From positions 1-64,000 of the forward strand of contig NZ_MOXD01000003.1 of the NCBI RefSeq assembly GCF_001976145.1: a stretch of 64,000 nucleotides of DNA, written 5' to 3'. This document shows positions 42,885 to 52,506 of this stretch, one piece after another (the first letter of the stretch is position 1; each line of letters starts with the position of its first letter). Source of the DNA: Serratia oryzae. GTDB taxonomy: Bacteria > Pseudomonadota > Gammaproteobacteria > Enterobacterales > Enterobacteriaceae. The notes under the pieces are model-generated. The model was not told the DNA's origin, did not search any database, and was given only the letters and a program-made list of their open reading frames with translations. Both the position numbers and the translations under genes were made by a program.

Positions 42885-42989
42885 AAAAAAAGACCGAATA
42901 CGATTCCTATATTCGGTCTAGGGAAATGGCTCTTGGGATAGAGCCGTGCGCTAAAAGTTGGCATTTATGCAGGGCTTACTCAGCCATGC
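42885..42989 (-). ncRNA. sdsR: SdsR (RyeB) small RNA
   Basis: The minus strand reads GCCAACTTTTAGCGCACGGC, CCCAAGAGCCATTTCCCTAG, then a terminator hairpin AGACCGAATA / TATTCGGTCT with seven U. This is nearly identical to E. coli SdsR, an Hfq-dependent sigma-S-driven sRNA of about 104 nt that represses ompD, mutS and others. Immediately upstream, CTACTCTTAAAG resembles the E. coli sigma-S -10 element CTATTCTTAAAG. yebY lies next to it, as in E. coli. The opposite strand should encode the antisense RNA SraC (RyeA), whose ends I cannot place. Confidence 0.95.
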
Positions 42990-42993
42990 ACTT

Positions 42994-43003
42994 TAAGAGT
43001 AGC
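42994..43003 (-). promoter_or_regulatory. sigma-S promoter -10 region of sdsR
   Basis: Minus strand GCTACTCTTA just upstream of the sRNA start matches the extended -10 of the E. coli sdsR promoter (CTATTCTTA), a strict sigma-S promoter. Assigned by similarity. Confidence 0.65.
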
Positions 43004-43120
43004 TTAAGGTGCTAGTTTTGCCAGCCAGCCGCACGGCAAGTGATAATTTCGCAAAGAAATTAATTAGAGATAATCCCACTTCTCCGTCAACCTTTTCATA
43101 ACCTATTGGTTGACAACCAA

Positions 43121-43462
43121 TTACTCGGCACAAAGTTTTTCCGCTCTTGTACGAAAAACTTCAACGCTCATTTTCTTGCCTGGATTATGGGCATCATCCA
43201 GCAGAATCACATCCAGAGGCTGGGCTCGCTGTTGCCCCGCTTTCACCTGCGCCTGGGCGGCATCGTTCAGTGGATACTGCATTAACGTACTGTTGTTGAG
43301 CACAAACAGCGCATTACCCTTGCGGCATTGCAGCGTCACTTCCTCTTTGGTGAACGCCCACTGTTTGCCGTATTCCAGTTTAGTGACGTTAATCAGTTTA
43401 TCTGCCGCCAATGCGCTGGTTGCCGTCGCCAGCAGTGCGATACCAAGAATTACAGATTTCAT
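43121..43462 (-). CDS. yebY: YebY family exported protein
   Basis: 113 residues with signal peptide MKSVILGIALLATATSALAA and two Cys (about positions 46 and 111) that may form a disulphide. The family (DUF2511) is of unknown biochemical role but is encoded with copper genes yebZ and yobA in enterobacteria, as here, and with sdsR on its other side. Assignment rests on similarity and order. Confidence 0.82.
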   Translation of the reverse strand: MKSVILGIALLATATSALAADKLINVTKLEYGKQWAFTKEEVTLQCRKGNALFVLNNSTLMQYPLNDAAQAQVKAGQQRAQPLDVILLDDAHNPGKKMSVEVFRTRAEKLCAE

Positions 43463-43530
43463 GAGATGGCCTTAAGGTTGCAATTTAATTCGATTTTCCC
43501 GCAACTAAGGGGCTGCGGCAAGCCGCAATG

Positions 43531-44412
43531 TCACACGGGTGCGTAGGTTGCAAAAACACTGACCAGTAACAAAACGGCCCCCCCCAACACCACTTCGCAC
43601 CAGCAGGCCAAGATCAGCCCGCGTTGTGCCAATGTGGGCACGCTCCCCATCGCAGGCACAATAGCGTAACGGTTGGCCAGCGCGGCCAATACCATCAGCG
43701 CCACCAACGCGATTTTAAGCACCAGCAAACGCTGATAAGGGGAGTCGATATTCAACGGCCAATGCCCAAGAATAATCAGGCTGTTAATCACGCCGGTGAG
43801 GATCACCACCGCGACCGCAGCATGGCCCCAACGAGAAAAGCGGATCAGCGCCACCAGCGCATCGCTGCGCCACTGCGGCTGAACTAGATAACGCAGACAG
43901 GCCAGCAGCGGTAGCAAGCAGCCAAACCAATAACTTGCTGCCAACAGGTGTAACGCATGGTTAAAACGGTGCAAAACGCCCAGCGCGCCCGCGTGCATCG
44001 CCGCATGGCCGATAAACGCCATGCTGACCAGTAACAGCGCGGAACACCCGGCGAGCACCTTAGCACGATAGGGAACCGGTAGGCGTAGCGCCAACAAAAC
44101 CAACCACGCCACCGCCAAATGCCAGCGCCAGGCCTCACCGAACGTCGTGCCCAGAACCGCCCACCAGGTTGCCAACTGCCAGGTATCGGCCCAACCATCC
44201 CCCATCAGCCCGGCCTGCACCGCCAGCATCAGCAATGCGGTAAACGCAGAAAGCCAGGTCGATGCCAGCAGTAGCGGGTGTAAATCGCGGGTAATGAGCG
44301 GAGAGAAACGCTGAGGTGACAGCACGGCGGTGAACAGGCTGCTTCCAAACATCAGCATCACCGCCGCAAAGTGCGCAAAGCGACACAGAATAAAAAGAGC
44401 CGCCAGAGTCAT
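43531..44412 (-). CDS. yebZ: CopD-family copper resistance membrane protein
   Basis: 293 residues with about eight hydrophobic segments. The N-terminal ILCRFAHFAAVMLMFGSSLF and the His-containing helices AFIGHAAMHAG and HRFNHALHLLAASYWFG are typical of CopD proteins, which take part in copper handling at the inner membrane. It lies three bases behind yobA, so the two are coupled; yebY follows. Confidence 0.88.
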   Translation of the reverse strand: MTLAALFILCRFAHFAAVMLMFGSSLFTAVLSPQRFSPLITRDLHPLLLASTWLSAFTALLMLAVQAGLMGDGWADTWQLATWWAVLGTTFGEAWRWHLAVAWLVLLALRLPVPYRAKVLAGCSALLLVSMAFIGHAAMHAGALGVLHRFNHALHLLAASYWFGCLLPLLACLRYLVQPQWRSDALVALIRFSRWGHAAVAVVILTGVINSLIILGHWPLNIDSPYQRLLVLKIALVALMVLAALANRYAIVPAMGSVPTLAQRGLILACWCEVVLGGAVLLLVSVFATYAPV

Positions 44413-44415
44413 CGG

Positions 44416-44799
44416 TCAGTTTACGGTAAAACTGTATTGACCTTTGGTTTTGTGGCCATCAACGGAAACCACATGCCAACTGACGCTATATTTCCCCGCC
44501 GTCAGTTCCGTTTCAATCGGTACGTTGATCTGCGTGCTGTTATTGGGATCCAGGGTCAGCTTGCCGGTTTTCACCACGCTATGGTCAGGGCCGGTGACTT
44601 TCACCCCACTGAAGTTCGGCTCGATGCCTTCAGAGAAATTCAGCGTCAACATTTTCGGAGCGGAATGGGTGGTGGTATCAGCCGCTGGCGTCTGCATTTT
44701 AAGATGAGCATGCGCCAGAGCCTGCTGGGAGGAAAGCCCGACAAACAGGACAAAAAGGGTAGAAAGCAGGCGATAGGATGAACGGATTTTAGCGATCAC
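44416..44799 (-). CDS. yobA: CopC-family periplasmic copper-binding protein
   Basis: 127 residues. The signal peptide ends QQALAHAHLK so that the mature protein begins His-Ala-His, the N-terminal copper site of CopC proteins. The later conserved part YSVSWHVVSVDGHKTKGQY supplies the second set of ligands (Asp, His). It is first gene of yobA-yebZ-yebY. Confidence 0.92.
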   Translation of the reverse strand: MIAKIRSSYRLLSTLFVLFVGLSSQQALAHAHLKMQTPAADTTTHSAPKMLTLNFSEGIEPNFSGVKVTGPDHSVVKTGKLTLDPNNSTQINVPIETELTAGKYSVSWHVVSVDGHKTKGQYSFTVN

Positions 44800-45014
44800 A
44801 GAGGTGTCCCTTTTATCATAATGAAGGTGATCAGGGGCAGGCCGTTAACCGGAGCGATGTTTCCGCAACCTTACCCTACCACATGATTGCGCTGCAGGTT
44901 GTAGCAACGTATCGCGTTAAATAATAACGATGGTGAATCACCAAGTCGAGCACATCACTGGTATTTTAGTGTTTGGCAGCACGTATCGCTGTAAAGCCAC
45001 TATAAATGCAGGGT

Positions 45015-45049
45015 ATAAAAAACCGCATACCTTGAAGATACGCGGTTTA
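45015..45049 (-). terminator. terminator of ftnA
   Basis: AACCGCGTATC / GATATGCGGTT-type imperfect stem read on the minus strand, followed by six U at 45022-45017, just past the ftnA stop. Confidence 0.8.
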
Positions 45050-45061
45050 CAGAAGCTGTCA

Positions 45062-45580
45062 TCAAGCCTGGCCGTTGCCACCTTCAGACGCTGCGCTCAT
45101 TCTCTTCAAATCTTTATCAATAAAGAACAAGGCTTTGCCGCTGTTGCCCACCAACGCCAGTTTGTCCAGCACCGATTTGAACAGCTTTTCTTCTTCATGC
45201 TGCTCAGCCACATACCATTGCAGGAAGTGGAAAGTGGAATAATCATGGGTAGTCATTGCCACATGCGCCAATTCGTTGATTTGGCGGGTGATCAGTTGCT
45301 CATGTTCGTAAGTTTGCTGGAAAACATCAGCTAGCGACTCAAACTCGGTCGGCGGTGCCGCAATGCTGCCCAGCAGGGGTAAAGCTCCGGTGTCACTAAG
45401 GTAATCAAAGAGACGTTGCATGTGCTGCATCTCTTCCTGAGCATGTTTTTTCAAGAACCCTGCAGCCCCCTCAAAGCCCTTGTCGCTACACCAAGCGCTC
45501 ATCTGCAAATACAGATTGGCAGAATAAAACTCCAGGTTAAGTTGTTCATTGAGTTTTTTTATCATTTCTTGCGGCAACAT
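45062..45580 (-). CDS. ftnA: bacterial non-haem ferritin
   Basis: 172 residues. A four-helix bundle with ferroxidase-site residues in [26 protein letters not shown] and [13 protein letters not shown]. It oxidises Fe(II) and stores it as a ferric mineral in a 24-subunit shell. The position beside yobA and holE follows the enterobacterial order. The C-terminus ends in a Gly/Asn-rich tail. Confidence 0.94.
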   Translation of the reverse strand: MLPQEMIKKLNEQLNLEFYSANLYLQMSAWCSDKGFEGAAGFLKKHAQEEMQHMQRLFDYLSDTGALPLLGSIAAPPTEFESLADVFQQTYEHEQLITRQINELAHVAMTTHDYSTFHFLQWYVAEQHEEEKLFKSVLDKLALVGNSGKALFFIDKDLKRMSAASEGGNGQA

Positions 45581-45964
45581 GATGATTCCTTTTATTTTTC
45601 AGACCATAAAATTGAGTTCCTCGTATTATGCCCTGATTCAAACAAAATAAACACTCTTGATTAACCTCTCTTCACCCATATAGATTACTTTTAATTTTCA
45701 TTCGGTTAAATATTTTCCATAATAGTTCAAAGAACACCAGGATAATATCCCCAGCCTTTACGCTGGCTTGTAAAGCGAATAGTTATTATTTAGAGAGAAA
45801 ATCCCCCTCTTCTATTACATGGTAATAAAATAACCCTACTTTTCTCCAGTGAACCTTGCCTGCAGGAATATCCTGGCAATTTATGCTTGTTTCAGACTTG
45901 CCAAGTGGCCATGGGTGAATTACCTTCTGCGCTGATTTAATGCGACAACAGGAAGGACGATACC
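45581..45964. other. divergent intergenic region ftnA/holE
   Basis: About 380 AT-rich bases carrying the promoters of both genes. No Fur box or other operator was clear enough to name. Confidence 0.45.
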
Positions 45965-46195
45965 ATGGGTTATAATCTGGCCGAGCTCTCCAAAGACGAG
46001 ATGGACAAAATTAACGTCGATCTGGCCGCTTCAGGTGTAGCATTCAAAGAACGCTACAACATGCCGGTGATCCCAGAGATGGTGGAGCGTGAACAACCTA
46101 CGCACCTGCGGGACTACTTTCGTGAGCGCGTGGCACACTATCGTGCTGAATCGCACAAGTTCTCGCGCCTGCCGTATGAGCCTAAAGCGAAGTAG
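45965..46195 (+). CDS. holE: DNA polymerase III theta subunit
   Basis: 76 residues, as in E. coli. It contains [20 protein letters not shown] and ends [11 protein letters not shown], nearly the same as HolE. It binds the epsilon proofreading subunit in the polymerase core. A single gene; AGGA-type site seven bases upstream. Confidence 0.95.
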   Translation: MGYNLAELSKDEMDKINVDLAASGVAFKERYNMPVIPEMVEREQPTHLRDYFRERVAHYRAESHKFSRLPYEPKAK

Positions 46196-46229
46196 AAGAA
46201 CCTGCCGTTGCGGCAGGCTTACTGGTCAG

Positions 46230-47213
<984 letters not shown>

Positions 47214-47298
47214 TCATTCATCAAAGCCGAAGCCGCGCATCTGGTCAACGTTAAAACGAGAAAACACTTAATTACGCCAGTATGTTAGCGATAGTTGC

Positions 47299-47736
47299 TT
47301 AAAATGACGCCGATTTGTTCTTACGTAAATGCGGTTCACGCATCTCCTGAGCCGTTTTGGCTTCAATGCACAACTCTGCCGTCGGGCGTAATAATAATCG
47401 CGCCAGCCCAATCGGTTCCCCCGTCTCCAGGCAATAGCCGTAGTCACCCTTCTCCAGCCTTGCTAATGCCGCAGTCATCTTCGGTAGCAGGCGGCTTTCT
47501 CGATCCAACTGGCGGAACAGCAAACGCAGATCTTCTTCCCGCGCTGCCTTGTCAGCTTCGTCACCACTCACATCACCGCTATCGATATCTCGCTTCAGCA
47601 CGTCAATGTGTTGCCAAAGCCTCTGTTGTTCCTCCAGCAAACGCTGGCGGAAAAACGCCCGCTGCTCCGTATTCATGTAATCAGATTCCGGCATCGCCAG
47701 CAGTTGCTGCTCGCTTAACAACGTCATTACTGTCAT
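47299..47736 (-). CDS. DksA-family transcription factor with only two zinc-finger Cys
   Basis: 145 residues, like DksA in length and in coiled coil (DEADKAAREEDLRLLFRQLD). The C-terminal finger reads YGYC-LE-T and LC-IE-A: Cys102, Thr105, Cys123, Ala126, instead of four Cys. This is the CxxT...CxxA pattern of zinc-independent DksA2 proteins, as in Pseudomonas. The coiled-coil tip keeps the acidic DEAD residues. It likely binds the RNA polymerase secondary channel and modulates transcription with ppGpp, possibly under zinc limitation or oxidative stress. Monocistronic. Confidence 0.85.
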   Translation of the reverse strand: MTVMTLLSEQQLLAMPESDYMNTEQRAFFRQRLLEEQQRLWQHIDVLKRDIDSGDVSGDEADKAAREEDLRLLFRQLDRESRLLPKMTAALARLEKGDYGYCLETGEPIGLARLLLRPTAELCIEAKTAQEMREPHLRKNKSASF

Positions 47737-47920
47737 GGAACTCTCCGGTACGCAAATTTGTTATACTATAACATTTTTAATGCATGGAATGTTAATAAAG
47801 AATAATCATCGGATTAACAACGTGTTGATACTCAAGCCCGCTTTACTGCTTGCATAGGGTAGCCGTTAAAGGGTTAATAGAGCGGCAACCTACCCAACCA
47901 TAGGTAACTGAGAGGCCATA

Positions 47921-48031
47921 ATGAGTAAGGGAATGGATAGCAAGAAAAATGCGAAGAAGAAGCCGTTAAAAACTCCAGCCGAAAAACGGGCTGGCAAGCG
48001 TGCCAAGAAAGGTCAATCATCTGGCGAATAA
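47921..48031 (+). CDS. small basic protein (36 residues)
   Basis: MSKGMDSKKNAKKKPLKTPA with a continuing Lys/Arg/Ala-rich tail ending GQSSGE. GAGAGG lies about six bases upstream and a strong terminator follows within 25 bases, which together support a real gene. Very basic, probably disordered and nucleic-acid binding; similar short KKK-rich proteins occur in enterobacteria, but function is unknown. Confidence 0.7.
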   Translation: MSKGMDSKKNAKKKPLKTPAEKRAGKRAKKGQSSGE

Positions 48032-48052
48032 GCGCACTTCCGACCGTAGTTA

Positions 48053-48075
48053 AACCCGCCAAGGCGGGTTTTTTG
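48053..48075 (+). terminator. terminator of the 36-residue gene
   Basis: ACCCGCC / GGCGGGT with a two-base loop and six T. Confidence 0.88.
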
Positions 48076-48139
48076 TTGTCTGAAAACCCCTATGTCACGT
48101 ATCGTTAAGCGAAAACAAGCGACTATCATCGAGAAAAAT

Positions 48140-48808
48140 ATGAGCTTACGTGTCATAGATACCGAAACCTGCGGGCTGGACGGCGGCGTAGTGGAAGTGG
48201 CCTCTGTCGATGTTATTGACGGGCGCATTACCAACCCGATGAACGATCTGATCAGCCCCGATCGCCCCATCAGCCTTGATGCCATGGCCATTCACCATAT
48301 CACCGAACAAATGGTTGAAGGTAAGCCACGCATCGCGGTGGCGATTGGCCGCTATCAGGGCAGTAAATACTATGTGGCACACAATGCGGCATTCGATCGC
48401 GGGGTATTGCCAGAAATGCATGGTGCCTGGATTTGTACCGTAAAGCTGGCGCGAGCGCTCTACCCAGACATTAAATATGGTAATCAATACCTGCGTTATG
48501 CCCTGAATCTGGATGTCCAACTGCCGCAGGACACCACGCTTTATCCGCACCGTGCGCTGTATGACTGCTATGTAACCGCTGCGCTGCTGCAACGCATTAT
48601 GCGGGATTCGGGCTGGACGCCAGAACAGATGGTGCAGATCACCGAACAGCCGGTATTGCTGAAAAAGTTCAAATTCGGCAAATATCGTGGACAAGAGATT
48701 GAACGAGTGGCGCAGGACGATCCCGGCTATCTGCGCTGGATGCTGAAATCCATTGACGATCTCAGCCCCGACATGAAACATACGCTGAAGTATTATCTGA
48801 TCGGATAA
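48140..48808 (+). CDS. exoX: exodeoxyribonuclease X
   Basis: 222 residues from the ATG at 48140, which aligns with E. coli ExoX (start LRVIDTETCGL); an earlier in-frame ATG at 48092 would add 16 unmatched residues. DEDD-family exonuclease: Exo I DTETCGL, Exo II HNAAFDRGVLPE, Exo III HRALYDCYVTAALL. A C-terminal FKFGKYRG segment is also kept. It degrades DNA 3' to 5' in repair. Confidence 0.93.
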   Translation: MSLRVIDTETCGLDGGVVEVASVDVIDGRITNPMNDLISPDRPISLDAMAIHHITEQMVEGKPRIAVAIGRYQGSKYYVAHNAAFDRGVLPEMHGAWICTVKLARALYPDIKYGNQYLRYALNLDVQLPQDTTLYPHRALYDCYVTAALLQRIMRDSGWTPEQMVQITEQPVLLKKFKFGKYRGQEIERVAQDDPGYLRWMLKSIDDLSPDMKHTLKYYLIG

Positions 48809-48841
48809 CGGTGCGGGCGGCTTCTGCCACCCGCGTTTTCG

Positions 48842-50875
48842 CTACTCGGCCAGCGAAAGAATGAACGCATACTCCAACGCGATATCTTCATAAGCCTTAA
48901 AACGGCCTGACTTGCCGCCGTGGCCCGCATCCATATCGGTATGCAGCAACAGCTGGCGATCGTCAGTTTTCAGCTCACGCAGTTTTGCCACCCACTTCGC
49001 AGGTTCCCAGTATTGCACCTGCGAATCATGCAAGCCGGTGGTGACTAACAGATGCGGGTAATCCTGCGCTTGCACCTGATCATAAGGGCTGTACTGTTTG
49101 ATATAGTCGTAGTAGGCCTTGTCGTTTGGATTACCCCACTCGTCATATTCACCGGTGGTCAGCGGGATCGACTCATCCAGCATGGTAGTCACCACGTCCA
49201 CAAACGGAACCTGCGCGACCACGCCATGGTACAACTGAGGTGCCTGATTGATGATTGCCCCCATCAATAGCCCACCCGCGCTGCCGCCCATGGCAAATAC
49301 CCGTTGGCCGTCACCATAACCTTGCGCCACCAGCGTTTCGGTCACGTCAATAAAGTCGTTGAAGGTATTCTGTTTTTTGAACAGCTTGCCGTCTTCATAC
49401 CACAGTTGGCCCAGTTCGGCGCCGCCGCGAATGTGTGCCAGAGCGAAAACGAAGCCACGGTCCAGCAGGCTAAGGCGGCTGGCGCTGAACGCCGGATCCA
49501 TGCTGCTACCGTAAGAACCATAGCCATAGACCAATAACGGATTCGCACCCTGAGCAAAGCGATCGGTACGGTAAACCAGCGATACCGGCACTTCAACGCC
49601 ATCGCGCGCCTTCACCCACACCCGTTCGCTGCGGTAGTTTTCCGCAGTAAAGTTTTTCACTTCCTGCTGCTTGAGCTGCACGCGCTCGCCGCTGTCCAGA
49701 TTCAATTCATACATCGTGGAAGGCGTGGTCATAGAAGAATAGCCATACCGCAGCAGAGCAGTTTCTGGCTGCGGGTTGTACGCCAGCCAGGTGACATAGG
49801 TTGGATCGTCGAAGACGATGCTTTTGTCTTCTCCGCTACGCCAATGAATCTGGCGCAGCTGCGTCAGGCCTGCGATACGCTCTTCCACCACCAGCCAGTC
49901 GCGAAACAGGCTGAACCCCTCAATCATTACCTCGGCACGTGGTGCGATCAGCGTTTGCCATTGCGCCTCATCGCCTTGCTCGCTTTGGTAAAGACCAAAG
50001 TTCTTGCCGTCTTTGTTGGAGCGGATATAGAAATGCTGATGGTAGTGGTCAAGGCCGTATTCGTGATCTTTCCGTCGTGGGGCAAACATCTGCGGCGTGC
50101 TGTTGGCATCATCCGCGTCCAGCAACAGAATCTCTGATGTGGTGGTGCTGCTGAGATGGATCAGGATGAAACGTTCAGAGGTGGTTTTTTCCAGGCCGAC
50201 ATAGAAAGTGTCATCCTGTTCTTCATAAATCAGCACATCCTGCTGCGGATCGCTGCCCACCACGTGCCGGTATACCTGATATGGCAGCAGCGTTTTCGCA
50301 TGTTTGCGAACGTAATAAACGGTGGCGGAGTCGTTCGCCCACTCAAAATTGCCGGAGGTGTTCTCCAGCACCTCACCGAACCAGCTATCATCATCCAGGT
50401 TCTTGAAACGAATATCATATTGGCGGCGTGACAGAAAATCTTCCGCCACCGCCAGGCGCTGGTTATTTGGGCTCACGTCCAACCCACCCAACGTATAAAA
50501 CTCGTGCCCTTCGGCGCGCTGATTACCGTCGATCAAGGTGCTCCACTGCTCGCGTGCCGCTTCTGGCTGGCGGACATAGAGCGCATATTCATTACCCGGC
50601 TCGTAGCGGGTCTGATAACGGAAACCGCGCTTTACGTAAGGCACGGAATGTTCCTGTTGCGGGATACGTGCGACCATTTCCTGATACAGCGCTTCGCGCA
50701 GCGCCTGCTGCGGCTTTAACTGTGCATCCGTATAGGCATTCTCAGCCCGTAAATAGTCCAGTACCTGTGGATCTGCGCGTTCGTCATCACGCAACCAGTA
50801 ATAATCATCAACGCGCGTGTCACCGTGAGTGGTGATCGGATAAGGACGTTTATCTGCCTTAGGGGGTGTCATCAT
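48842..50875 (-). CDS. ptrB: oligopeptidase B
   Basis: 677 residues of the prolyl oligopeptidase family. An N-terminal seven-bladed propeller is followed by the catalytic domain with the nucleophile in [25 protein letters not shown], and His in [11 protein letters not shown]. It cuts after Arg or Lys in short peptides. It is convergent with exoX, as in E. coli. MMTPPK gives two possible adjacent starts. Confidence 0.94.
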   Translation of the reverse strand: MMTPPKADKRPYPITTHGDTRVDDYYWLRDDERADPQVLDYLRAENAYTDAQLKPQQALREALYQEMVARIPQQEHSVPYVKRGFRYQTRYEPGNEYALYVRQPEAAREQWSTLIDGNQRAEGHEFYTLGGLDVSPNNQRLAVAEDFLSRRQYDIRFKNLDDDSWFGEVLENTSGNFEWANDSATVYYVRKHAKTLLPYQVYRHVVGSDPQQDVLIYEEQDDTFYVGLEKTTSERFILIHLSSTTTSEILLLDADDANSTPQMFAPRRKDHEYGLDHYHQHFYIRSNKDGKNFGLYQSEQGDEAQWQTLIAPRAEVMIEGFSLFRDWLVVEERIAGLTQLRQIHWRSGEDKSIVFDDPTYVTWLAYNPQPETALLRYGYSSMTTPSTMYELNLDSGERVQLKQQEVKNFTAENYRSERVWVKARDGVEVPVSLVYRTDRFAQGANPLLVYGYGSYGSSMDPAFSASRLSLLDRGFVFALAHIRGGAELGQLWYEDGKLFKKQNTFNDFIDVTETLVAQGYGDGQRVFAMGGSAGGLLMGAIINQAPQLYHGVVAQVPFVDVVTTMLDESIPLTTGEYDEWGNPNDKAYYDYIKQYSPYDQVQAQDYPHLLVTTGLHDSQVQYWEPAKWVAKLRELKTDDRQLLLHTDMDAGHGGKSGRFKAYEDIALEYAFILSLAE

Positions 50876-50945
50876 TGCTAAATCATCCGCTTACCTTGAT
50901 TAAAACAAGAGTGACCGATCCCCCTCGGATTAACAAGCGGCGGAG

Positions 50946-51599
50946 CTACACCAAATCACGTTTTTTCTCATGAACGTCGTTTTCGATGCCCTGCTTGACG
51001 TCAGCCGGAATTTTCAGCGATTGTGCCAACGCGTCAAGGTAGCTACGCTCCATAAAATGATCGACATCAATCACCATACAGCTCAGGTAATACACTTCTA
51101 ACGCTTCATCTTCATTTTTCACGCTTTGCGCAATCAGATCCGGATTCAGCGGCTGCTCAATGGCTTGTTGCACCCAGCGTTGCGCTTCCTCACCCACCTG
51201 CAACTGCTCCAGGCTGTGGTCGATCGCCTGCTTTTCTTCTTCGTCGATATGGCCGTCGCTTTTGGCCGCAAACACCAGCGCTTGTACCAGCCGTTTGGCG
51301 CGCAAATCAGCTGGCGTACTCTGCTGGCCAAACTGTGCTTCTTCCTGATGCGTTTCTTTGACCCGCTGTTTGTATTTGTTCCACAGCACAGCCCCTAACG
51401 CCGCACTGCCACCGATTATCAACGCGTTTTTACCCAACTTGCCCACCATTTTGCGGGAAGACTTATTGGCTAATAGCACGCCTACCAGGCCGCCCAGCGC
51501 GGTTGGGGCCAGTAATTTACCAAGGCCTTCCGCCCCTCCCATTGAGTTGGCTTTATCACCCAACATGGATTGAATCTGTTGTATCCAGTTATTTTTCAT
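50946..51599 (-). CDS. yebE: YebE family inner-membrane protein
   Basis: 217 residues, DUF533. A glycine-rich region with one or two weak membrane segments (ALGGLVGVLLANKSS, NALIIGGSAALGAVLW) is followed by a soluble helical domain with GHIDEEEKQAIDHSLEQL, a TerB-like acidic motif. Function unknown; in E. coli it belongs to envelope and Cpx-type responses. GAGG lies seven bases upstream. Confidence 0.88.
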   Translation of the reverse strand: MKNNWIQQIQSMLGDKANSMGGAEGLGKLLAPTALGGLVGVLLANKSSRKMVGKLGKNALIIGGSAALGAVLWNKYKQRVKETHQEEAQFGQQSTPADLRAKRLVQALVFAAKSDGHIDEEEKQAIDHSLEQLQVGEEAQRWVQQAIEQPLNPDLIAQSVKNEDEALEVYYLSCMVIDVDHFMERSYLDALAQSLKIPADVKQGIENDVHEKKRDLV

Positions 51600-51751
51600 T
51601 ATCTACCTCTAAACAGGTGCAATGTGGCACGAAGGCACTACCAGTGCCAAAGCGCCGATCAATCTTCAGAGTAGGGGATTATTTGTCAATAAATGTATAA
51701 AAGGTGCAAAATTGTGTCGCGGAAGGCTGGCAGGTTGTATAAAGCGAGGGA

Positions 51752-52060
51752 TTAGCGTTTGCTGAAAGCAATCACAAACAGCTCATCCAGCCCTGGATAA
51801 ATATCGTTGATCACCTGCTTCAGCTCGCTGAGCGTCATATTCTCCTGCTGAGCATGAGCCTCGGTCAACGCGCCTAAACGTATCGGCGTGACCGACAGCA
51901 CGTCAATAAAACAGAAAAATACGCCGTCTTCGTTACGGCTCACGCGCAACACCTCACCGGGTTGAAAATGAGACTCACTGGCATCCCGAATGGTGATGGT
52001 TTTGCGCCCGGCCATAATATCTTGCTCGAAGCGGCTGAAGAAGGTTATCTCACGAGCCAT
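51752..52060 (-). CDS. yqfB: N4-acetylcytidine amidohydrolase (ASCH domain)
   Basis: 102 residues from the ATG at 52060 with AGGA six bases upstream; the open frame to 52144 is not supported. It starts [18 protein letters not shown] and has [14 protein letters not shown] and [16 protein letters not shown], matching E. coli YqfB, whose Lys, Thr and Glu catalyse release of acetate from N4-acetylcytidine. It sits between yebE and yebG. Confidence 0.92.
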   Translation of the reverse strand: MAREITFFSRFEQDIMAGRKTITIRDASESHFQPGEVLRVSRNEDGVFFCFIDVLSVTPIRLGALTEAHAQQENMTLSELKQVINDIYPGLDELFVIAFSKR

Positions 52061-52091
52061 GTCACTTCCTGGTTCATCATTGTGCCGCAGA

Positions 52092-52421
52092 TTATGCCGC
52101 CTGCTGTTCTGACTCTGGTACGGACGCTTCTGGCAGGATGACAACCGGTTTTTCTGCTTTGGTTTTCGCCGGTTTTTTCACCGTTTCCTGCGGCGCGGCA
52201 CCACGCAAGATCTGTGCTAAGGCTTCTTTATTTTCAGCCAGGAAGAAGCTCAGCCCTTCACGCTGCTCCTCTTCCAGGGCGATCGGTGCCTGTTGTAGCC
52301 ATTCACCGAGGCTGTCGGCCAGATCCAGCATTTTGTCGTAGGCATCGGCATCTTTCTTGTTAGCGAAAGTCATTTTTTCCTCACCGTTTCTTACTACCAC
52401 GTATTTCACTTCAACAGCCAT
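52092..52421 (-). CDS. yebG: SOS-induced DNA-binding-like protein YebG
   Basis: 109 residues from the ATG at 52421 (GAGGA eight bases upstream); E. coli YebG is 96 and begins MAVEVKYVV as here. The body has [20 protein letters not shown]; the C-terminal tail is longer and Lys/Pro/Ala-rich. It is a SOS gene of unknown exact role, and a LexA box lies just upstream. Confidence 0.92.
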   Translation of the reverse strand: MAVEVKYVVVRNGEEKMTFANKKDADAYDKMLDLADSLGEWLQQAPIALEEEQREGLSFFLAENKEALAQILRGAAPQETVKKPAKTKAEKPVVILPEASVPESEQQAA

Positions 52422-52445
52422 GTGCGCATTCCTCAAAGGTAATTA

Positions 52446-52465
52446 TACTGTAATTTTATACAGTA
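52446..52465. promoter_or_regulatory. LexA (SOS) box of yebG
   Basis: TACTGTAATTTTATACAGTA: CTGT-N8-ACAG with the consensus flanks and an AT-rich core, 25 bases before the yebG start. The end of dbpA lies on its other side. Confidence 0.93.
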
Positions 52466-52506
52466 TAATATCATACCGGACAGGAGCGCAAGCGCCCCGC
52501 CGTTTA

